DNA of 64,000 bases from Lysinibacillus louembei (lineage in GTDB: Bacteria > Bacillota > Bacilli > Bacillales_A > Planococcaceae). The notes beneath the pieces are model-generated. The model made no database searches and had not been told where the DNA came from. It saw only the letters and a list, made by a program, of their open reading frames with translations. Shown one piece after another: positions 58,710 through 64,000 of the stretch. How positions within the stretch are numbered: position 1 is the stretch's first letter; each line of letters starts with the position of its first letter. The position numbers and the translations under genes are program-made. The stretch is taken from the NCBI RefSeq assembly GCF_033880585.1, contig NZ_CP137624.1:1480001-1544000 (forward strand), given 5' to 3'.

Positions 58710-58749
58710 AAAAGAGCTGTCTGAAAAGTCATTTTCAGACGGCTCTTTT
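58710..58749 (+). terminator. Terminator after the 43-residue protein gene
   Basis: AAAGAGCTGTCTGAAAA pairs with TTTTCAGACGGCTCTTT around GTCA, then T4. Confidence 0.85.
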
Positions 58750-58787
58750 GCGTAGTACATTCTATTTTTATATAAATCAAAATAATG

Positions 58788-58820
58788 ATGGCTGTCTGAA
58801 AAGCTCTCAGACAGCCACTT
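58788..58820 (-). terminator. Hairpin downstream of rodA
   Basis: On the minus strand GGCTGTCTGA pairs with TCAGACAGCC a few bases after the rodA stop. The following T-run is weak. The stem GGCTGTCTGA is shared with the neighbouring terminator at 58710-58749. Confidence 0.55.
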
Positions 58821-58824
58821 TATA

Positions 58825-60015
58825 TTATTCATCCTCATCATTAGCAGAGAACATATACGTTTTGTAATGGAATCGCATACTAAAGACGAGCCCAAGTGCG
58901 AGTGCATTGCCCATTAGCGAGCTTCCGCCGTAGCTAATGAATGGTAGTGGAATACCTGTAATTGGCAATAATTGAATTGTCATGCCGATATTCTCAAATA
59001 CATGGAAGGTAATCATCGCAATAATCCCTGCACATACATATGTACAAAACGGATCTTTCAATAGCAATGTTGTTTTCGTTAAATGATAGATTAATAGGAA
59101 ATATAAGCAAATGACGAAGCTTGCTCCAACAAAGCCCCAATCCTCACCGATTACAGCGAAAATGAAGTCTGTATGGTTTTCCGATACATATACTTCTCGA
59201 CCTTGAAAGCCCTTCCCGAATATTTCTCCTGAGCCGATTGCATTCAATGAAGTAATGAGATGGTATCCTTCATTCGACGAATACGAGTATGGGTCAAGCC
59301 ATGAATAAATGCGGGCGAATTGATATGCTTTAAAGTTAAAGGTTTTTTGTAAAAACTCCTGCATATAAAGAGCCATCCATAGTAAAGAGCCACCTATAGC
59401 AACACCGCTAACAAGGATAGGCAATATAATTTTCCATGAAATCCCCGCTACAATAACGAGCGCAGCTGTAATGGCGATAAAAACAAGCGATGAGCCAAGG
59501 TCAGGCTGCATCATAATAAAAGTAAGTGGCAAAGCAAGTGTAACCCCAATTTTTGCGAGTAAAATAAAATCTGTTTTCAGTGTTTTATTCAAATATTTTT
59601 CATGATGCTTACTAATGAGCCTCGCTGCTGCTAAAATGAAAAATGTTTTCATAAATTCAGATGGCTGGATACTACCTGCGCCTGGGAGATGGAACCAGCT
59701 TTTGGCACCGTTTCTTCGTTCTACCAGCGACATGCCTTCTGGTAAAATGGCTAGAACAACTAGCAGTAAAATACCGAAACCATACAAATACCAAGACATC
59801 TTTTTATATTGGTCTGGCTCAAAATACATAAGGAATGCGACAATAAATGCGCCTACAACATACCATTGTAATTGTCTTGGTACGAAATTATAGTTGCCAT
59901 ATTGTCCGCCCGTTTGAGCAGAGGCGATTGCTAATAAACTAATGATGAGAAATATTAATAATATGGCAGCAAGAGACCAATCAAAACGTTTCATAAATTG
60001 ACGATTATTTTCCAT
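58825..60015 (-). CDS. rodA: RodA/FtsW-family SEDS glycosyltransferase
   Basis: A 396-residue polytopic SEDS protein that polymerises lipid II during cell elongation. Ten helices are apparent; signatures are QPSEFMKTFFILAAARL, the MMQPDLGSSLVF segment with the catalytic Asp, the NHTDFIFAVIGEDWGFVG motif and GIPLPFISYGGSS. The C-terminus is short as in RodA rather than FtsW. AAGGTGA lies 6 nt before ATG 60015; upstream in-frame ATGs up to 60096 lie before it. Confidence 0.9.
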   Translation of the reverse strand: MENNRQFMKRFDWSLAAILLIFLIISLLAIASAQTGGQYGNYNFVPRQLQWYVVGAFIVAFLMYFEPDQYKKMSWYLYGFGILLLVVLAILPEGMSLVERRNGAKSWFHLPGAGSIQPSEFMKTFFILAAARLISKHHEKYLNKTLKTDFILLAKIGVTLALPLTFIMMQPDLGSSLVFIAITAALVIVAGISWKIILPILVSGVAIGGSLLWMALYMQEFLQKTFNFKAYQFARIYSWLDPYSYSSNEGYHLITSLNAIGSGEIFGKGFQGREVYVSENHTDFIFAVIGEDWGFVGASFVICLYFLLIYHLTKTTLLLKDPFCTYVCAGIIAMITFHVFENIGMTIQLLPITGIPLPFISYGGSSLMGNALALGLVFSMRFHYKTYMFSANDEDE

Positions 60016-60140
60016 TAAATTCACCTTATTCATAAGTGCCATAACGCACTGTTGATCTGAAGTTTTACCTTGCATAGGAACTCCATTGAAAAGCAAGGCG
60101 TCTTAATTTGACGATAAAGCCTGTTCAATTGATTCACTTG

Positions 60141-60266
60141 ACTTAGCCAAGGCGTAATTGATTTTATCATATTATATGAAAAAAAACTGCATATAAATGA
60201 AACTTCAACTGCTAGTGGATGCCATAGATGTAACTTCGAAGGACAGTTAGCCAAGGTGTAATTGAT
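60141..60266 (+). repeat. Two TTAGCCAAGGYGTAATTGAT copies upstream of the ddl cluster
   Basis: TTAGCCAAGGCGTAATTGAT at 60143-60162 and TTAGCCAAGGTGTAATTGAT at 60247-60266 differ at one of 20 positions and are spaced 104 bp. The second is preceded by AACTG...CAGTT pairing around a GGATGCC segment, like the element at 54610-54674. Confidence 0.7.
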
Positions 60267-60337
60267 CAGTAATTCCTTATCGAACAGGTATTTCGTAATA
60301 TGTGATAAAAATTGAGACGATACATTATTGAAAATGT

Positions 60338-60366
60338 TTCAAAAAAACATGGAATAGGCATATAAT
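60338..60366 (+). promoter_or_regulatory. Sigma-A promoter of the unknown gene-ddl-murF cluster
   Basis: TTCAAA (60338-60343), 17 bp, TATAAT (60361-60366). A transcript from about 60373 would carry a ~220-nt leader before the first gene. Confidence 0.55.
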
Positions 60367-60391
60367 AGGTGTATCTTGAATGAGCAAAAAA

Positions 60392-60477
60392 ACTCTCACC
60401 TCTATAAGGGAGTGAGGTGAATATTTATCTTGCTTTTTTATTCAACGGGTTTTCAAATACTAGTTGAATCAAAATAA
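60392..60477 (+). promoter_or_regulatory. Structured leader with a sequestered ribosome site and possible 15-codon leader peptide
   Basis: TCACCTC (60396-60402) is the exact complement of the Shine-Dalgarno GAGGTGA (60414-60420). Nine bases after that site a TTG (60430) opens a 15-codon frame ending at 60477. The frame contains the hairpin ATTCAAC/GTTGAAT (60440-60446 and 60463-60469). ACTC/GAGT offers a competing pairing. Confidence 0.4.
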
Positions 60478-60550
60478 AGCCTCTGGCGGATGTTGCAAAT
60501 TTTAAGAAGAAGCTTTTGAGCTTACTTGAAGAAATTTGAAAATAATTATG

Positions 60551-60566
60551 CTGAGGTGTAATTGAT
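60551..60566 (+). repeat. Third CTGAGGTGTAATTGAT copy
   Basis: Shares AGGTGTAATTGAT with the copy at 60254-60266 and lies 28 bp before the next gene. A GGCGGATGTTGCA segment about 65 bp upstream parallels the GGATGCC segment of the other copies. Confidence 0.6.
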
Positions 60567-60593
60567 TATCGGATTCGAAGGGGCGGGTAGGCA

Positions 60594-61337
60594 GTGGCTA
60601 GAAAAATGAGGGCAGCAGAGGATTATATGCACCATTTATATGTACATATGAATGATGTTGACCATTTTGTCATTTTTAGTAGGTTAACACATAAACAATT
60701 TATTTCTTCTGCGGCATCATTCAAAAATTTACTTTTAGTGAAGCATGCTTATGAAGAGGGTTCTTTTAATATGCATACACAGCTAGATTTTATCTCGTCA
60801 GAGGATTTTCCGAATTTTTCTAAAACAGAGATAAAGGGAAATTTATGCTTACTAGATTTCCAAAATGAACAGCAAGTCGATGAGCTGACGCCTATAGAGC
60901 AGGCTGAGCTTTTGTACATTGGACATAAACGAGAGCCAATTGCTTCACCGTTTTTTCAAAAGTTACAAAATCGCTATGTTTACTATGCTGCGCCTGAAGA
61001 TCAAATGACAAAAGTATATTTTCGCTTTTTAGCTGATGTTGAACAGCTAGTTGCAAATTTATTTAATCAAATGATTAAGGAAAAAGAAGGAACAGGGAAT
61101 TTCTGGCGGCGAAAATCTGCGAAACAAATACCTGCAATTGATGCGAATGTGTTGCGCTCTTGGAGAAATTATATGAAGGAAGGAGCACTTTTATCGCTAA
61201 GTAAGCAAGAGAAGCCGAATTCTTGCTACAGTATTGAAATTAGAACATTAATTGACTACGATTTCCCAGATGAAGTTTGGGACGATTTGAACGATATTAT
61301 TAAGCAGCCTTATGATGAGCTAATTTTAATTAGCTAG
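60594..61337 (+). CDS. Unknown protein encoded upstream of ddl
   Basis: A 247-residue soluble protein that I do not recognise. It has no signal peptide or transmembrane helix; it begins basic, then alternates aromatic and acidic segments (HHLYVHMNDVDHFVIFSRL, CLLDFQNEQQ, NRYVYYAAPEDQMTKVYFRFLADVEQLV). The start is GTG 60594 with GAAGGGG about 9 nt upstream; ATG 60606 is an alternative. ddl follows 32 bp later with its own strong ribosome site, so it is probably in the ddl-murF transcript. Confidence 0.6.
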   Translation: MARKMRAAEDYMHHLYVHMNDVDHFVIFSRLTHKQFISSAASFKNLLLVKHAYEEGSFNMHTQLDFISSEDFPNFSKTEIKGNLCLLDFQNEQQVDELTPIEQAELLYIGHKREPIASPFFQKLQNRYVYYAAPEDQMTKVYFRFLADVEQLVANLFNQMIKEKEGTGNFWRRKSAKQIPAIDANVLRSWRNYMKEGALLSLSKQEKPNSCYSIEIRTLIDYDFPDEVWDDLNDIIKQPYDELILIS

Positions 61338-61369
61338 TTCGATTTTAAATTAATTTAGGGGGAAGTAAT

Positions 61370-62437
61370 ATGACGAAAAAAATAGGATTAGTATATGGTG
61401 GGAAATCTGCTGAGCATGAAGTATCATTATCAACAGCGATGGCTGTAATTAAAGCAGTGGATTTTGCTCGCTATGAGGTGCACCCTATTTACATTACATT
61501 AGATGGTGAATGGCGTACAGGTCCCCAACTAACAGCTCCTGTTGAAAGCTTAGAGCAGTTACAGTTTACAAGAGAAGAAAAGAAGCCGAATACAATTAAT
61601 GAATTTATCGAGGCGCATAATACAATTCAATTTGATGTAATCTTCCCATTATTGCATGGAACAAATGGGGAAGATGGGACAGTACAAGGATTATTTGAAG
61701 TGTTAAATATTCCATATGTAGGGAACGGTGTGCTGAGCTCCTCTACTGGCATGGATAAAGTAATCATGAAGCAATTGTTTGAAATTGCAGGATTAAAGCA
61801 AGTACCCTATGTTTATTTTATTCGCAGTGAGTGGCAAAAAAATCAACAGGATATTGTGGCTCAGTGTGAGCAGTTAACTTTCCCATTATTTGTGAAGCCT
61901 GCTAATCTTGGCTCAAGCGTTGGCATTAGCAAAGCAACGAATCGTGAGCAGCTAGTGAAGGCAGTAGAGCTAGCGCTACAATATGACCGCAAAGTTGTTG
62001 TAGAACAAGGGATTGTTGCACGCGAGGTTGAAACAGCTGTGCTTGGTAACGATGAGCCGCAAGTGTCAGTGGCAGGTGAAATTAAGCCCATGACTGAGTT
62101 TTATGATTATGATTCAAAATATAAAGATGGTTCTACAGCCTTGGTTATACCTGCGGAGCTAGCGCCTCAAGTAGCACAGCAATTGACTGATATGGCGAAG
62201 CGCGCATTTAAAATATTAGATTGTGCAGGGCTTGTACGTGCAGATTTCTTTGTGACAGCGCAGGATGAGGTGTTAATTAATGAAATTAATACACTGCCAG
62301 GCTTTACACCTGTAAGTATGTATCCGCTATTATGGCAAAATACGAATGTATCATATCCTGAATTAATCAATCGATTAATTGAGCTAGCTGTCGAGCGCTA
62401 TGATGAAAAGCAACAACTACAGTACAACAGAGATTGA
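61370..62437 (+). CDS. ddl: D-alanine--D-alanine ligase
   Basis: A 355-residue ATP-grasp ligase that makes the D-Ala-D-Ala dipeptide. GLVYGGKSAEHEVSLSTA is the N-terminal signature, HGTNGEDGTVQGLFE the second, KPANLGSSVGISKA the ATP-binding segment, YDYDSKYKDGS the omega loop, and NEINTLPGFT the metal site. Length is normal. AGGGGGAAG precedes the ATG. murF follows immediately. Confidence 0.95.
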   Translation: MTKKIGLVYGGKSAEHEVSLSTAMAVIKAVDFARYEVHPIYITLDGEWRTGPQLTAPVESLEQLQFTREEKKPNTINEFIEAHNTIQFDVIFPLLHGTNGEDGTVQGLFEVLNIPYVGNGVLSSSTGMDKVIMKQLFEIAGLKQVPYVYFIRSEWQKNQQDIVAQCEQLTFPLFVKPANLGSSVGISKATNREQLVKAVELALQYDRKVVVEQGIVAREVETAVLGNDEPQVSVAGEIKPMTEFYDYDSKYKDGSTALVIPAELAPQVAQQLTDMAKRAFKILDCAGLVRADFFVTAQDEVLINEINTLPGFTPVSMYPLLWQNTNVSYPELINRLIELAVERYDEKQQLQYNRD

Positions 62438-62449
62438 GTGGGATCAAAA

Positions 62450-63814
62450 GTGAAAAAGACATTAAAGCAGTTAGCTGCATGGTTAAAAATAGATGAGCAA
62501 TTACATGAAGATGTGACGGTAACGGGCATTTCCATTGATACGCGTACAATTCAAGCAGGCGATTTATTCGTGCCATTTCGTGGTGAAGCGGTCAATGGTC
62601 ATAAATTTGTAGAGCAAGCGTTTGAAAAAGGAGCAGCGGCTTCATTATGGTTAAATGACGAGCCAAATCCTCCTGAAAATCGCCCATTAATATTTGTGGA
62701 TGATGCGGAGCAGGCATTACAAAAGATGGCGATTGCCTATCGTAGCGAGCACAAGGCTACCTTTATCGGGATTACAGGTTCAAATGGTAAAACCTCTGCC
62801 AAAGATATTGTAGCAAGCTCCTTGTCACCATATTTTAAAGTGCAAAAAACAATCGGTAATTTTAACAATCAGCTCGGCTTACCTATTACGATTTTGCAGC
62901 TTGATGAAGATACGGAAATATCCGTGCTTGAAATGGGTATGAGTGGCTTTGGCGAAATTGAGCTATTATCCCGTATTGCACGTCCGCATTTGGCGATTAT
63001 TACAAATATCGGCGAGGCACATATGCAAGATTTAGGCTCAAGGGCAGGCATTGCGCAGGCGAAATATGAAATTACACAAGGTTTGCTGGAAGATGGTTTC
63101 CTTATTTATGATGGAGATGAGCCATTACTTCAAGAGCTAGTTGCACAAGACCCATATACCGAAACAAAGGCATTTGGCTTTGATGAGGCGCATGATCTTT
63201 TTGCAACACAAATAACAGCAACTGAGCAAGGCAGTAGCTTTACAGCTGCTGGCATCATAAATGGCGATTTTACAATCCCGATTTTAGGCAAGCATCAAGT
63301 GAAAAATACGTTAGCTGCAATGCTCGTATGCAAAGCGATGAATTTAACAGATGAGCAAATTCGCACAGCTTTCGCACAAATTGAATTAACGGATATGCGT
63401 ATGCAATTAGTGTCGAAAGGCTCACTATTATTTATTAACGATGCATACAATGCGGCACCGACATCAATGCGTGCGGCGATTGATTTTATGCAGTCAACAA
63501 CAATTCGTCCTGAAAAATGGCTTGTGCTTGGCGATATGCTAGAGCTTGGGGATGATGAGCAAGCCTTTCATGAGGCACTCGCTGAAGCAATCGATGCGCA
63601 AGCCGTACATTCCATTTGTTTATATGGACCACGTATGAAATGGTTATATAATCAGCTAGCATCTACATTTGATTCAGCACATTTAATTTATAGCGAAGCA
63701 GATTATATGCCAATTGTGCAAAAAATACAGGCAGAGGCGAATGAGGAGTCTATTATTTTGTTAAAAGGCTCACGTGGCATGAAGCTTGAAACGATTTTAC
63801 AACAGTTATCATAA
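62450..63814 (+). CDS. murF: UDP-MurNAc-tripeptide--D-Ala-D-Ala ligase
   Basis: A 454-residue Mur ligase that adds the Ddl product to the UDP-MurNAc-tripeptide. The P-loop GITGSNGKTSAKDI lies near residue 106, NFNNQLGLPITIL and EMGMSGFGEI follow, and the C-terminal domain has INDAYNAAPTSMRAAIDF. Two GTG starts are in frame, 62438 (directly at the ddl stop) and 62450; the second gives the usual MurF N-terminus (KKTLKQLAAWL) and has TGGGA upstream, so I prefer it. Coupled to ddl. Confidence 0.95.
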   Translation: MKKTLKQLAAWLKIDEQLHEDVTVTGISIDTRTIQAGDLFVPFRGEAVNGHKFVEQAFEKGAAASLWLNDEPNPPENRPLIFVDDAEQALQKMAIAYRSEHKATFIGITGSNGKTSAKDIVASSLSPYFKVQKTIGNFNNQLGLPITILQLDEDTEISVLEMGMSGFGEIELLSRIARPHLAIITNIGEAHMQDLGSRAGIAQAKYEITQGLLEDGFLIYDGDEPLLQELVAQDPYTETKAFGFDEAHDLFATQITATEQGSSFTAAGIINGDFTIPILGKHQVKNTLAAMLVCKAMNLTDEQIRTAFAQIELTDMRMQLVSKGSLLFINDAYNAAPTSMRAAIDFMQSTTIRPEKWLVLGDMLELGDDEQAFHEALAEAIDAQAVHSICLYGPRMKWLYNQLASTFDSAHLIYSEADYMPIVQKIQAEANEESIILLKGSRGMKLETILQQLS

Positions 63815-63829
63815 AAATAAGTCAAAGTA

Positions 63830-63876
63830 TGGGCTGTTTGAGAAGGTATATTTCTTTTCAAACAGTCCACTCTTTA
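63830..63876 (+). terminator. Terminator after murF
   Basis: GGGCTGTTTGAGAAG pairs imperfectly with CTTTTCAAACAGTCC, followed by ACTCTTT. Confidence 0.7.
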
Positions 63877-63942
63877 TATTAAGAACCTGTAAGCTTGAAT
63901 TAACTGTAATAAAATGTTATTGCAGAAAGGCGGATGTGGCAA

Positions 63943-64000
63943 ATGAAGCAAGGAATTTTATTATTGCACGGCTTTTCTGGTGGACCATATGAAATTGAAC
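63943..64000 (+). CDS. Alpha/beta hydrolase (carboxylesterase-like), N-terminal fragment
   Basis: Only 19 codons are inside the window. The product begins MKQGILLLHGFSGGPYEIE: the LLLHGF oxyanion-hole motif at the N-terminus with G-G-P after it is typical of Est/YvaK-type carboxylesterases. AAAGGCGGATG lies upstream. The gene continues past the window edge, so the assignment is provisional. Confidence 0.6.
   Translation, partial: MKQGILLLHGFSGGPYEIE

Noticed and set aside
1-64000. CRISPR array, rRNA, tRNA, prophage or complete insertion sequence
   Set aside because: No regularly spaced repeats, no ribosomal or cloverleaf tRNA sequence, and no transposase, integrase or phage structural gene were found in either strand.

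Overview
The window is chromosomal DNA from a low-GC, Gram-positive, spore-former-type Bacillota. It most resembles Lysinibacillus or a related Bacillaceae/Planococcaceae genus. Many proteins look like Bacillus subtilis orthologues (YclPQ, HmoA, NiaP, MntR, CvfB, YvgN, YhfW, CadC/CadA). There are lipoprotein and SLH-domain surface proteins, and genes are preceded by strong AGGAGG-type ribosome binding sites and followed by hairpin-plus-T-run terminators. No rRNA, tRNA, CRISPR array, complete insertion sequence or prophage was seen. The genus is an inference from gene content, not proven.

Layout. 1-8.8 kb is an iron-acquisition region: the end of a YclNOPQ-like catechol-siderophore importer, a heme-degrading HmoA, a siderophore-esterase-like hydrolase, then on the minus strand a second Fe/siderophore ABC importer behind a near-consensus Fur box, with fumC directly downstream. 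A second, degenerate HmoA paralogue and a PAP2 phosphatase diverge from it. 8.8-20.7 kb holds a ZIP metal transporter, a KatE-type catalase, thrC-thrB, the niacin transporter NiaP, an ECF sigma/anti-sigma pair, a stand-alone RpiR-type HTH protein, a DUF7662-GNAT fusion and manganese pyrophosphatase. 20.7-35.5 kb has a Rieske oxidoreductase, a FrnE-like DsbA protein, an azoreductase with an MhqR-like box, a chitin-active LPMO next to an SLH-anchored 5'-nucleotidase, an ABC exporter, murB-exoA-penicillin acylase, and an AT-rich lipoprotein/secreted-protease pair.

35.5-50.6 kb has an HpaB-type monooxygenase, an HxlR-controlled MFS/glyoxal-reductase operon, a tandem pair of unknown 156-residue proteins divergent from cadC-cadA, ComFB, MntR-CvfB, a DUF1002 protein, several small proteins and GNATs, a repeat-rich intergenic block with an overlooked 33-residue membrane peptide, and a SigB-type promoter in front of a YtxH-like protein. 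50.6-64 kb has a CoA-transferase/LytTR regulator pair, an AraC regulator, a YidC2 insertase, an LdcB-type carboxypeptidase, cardiolipin synthase, a 43-residue protein, RodA, and an unknown gene-ddl-murF cluster behind a long structured leader.

Common threads are metal homeostasis (Fur, MntR and CadC sites with iron, Mn/Zn and Cd transporters), electrophile/oxidant defence (KatE, AzoR, YvgN, HxlR), and envelope building (MurB, MurF, Ddl, RodA, LdcB, Cls, YidC, PAP2). The least explained features are small dispersed repeats and structured terminators, the tandem paralogue pair sharing the cad operator region, and the leader upstream of ddl-murF.
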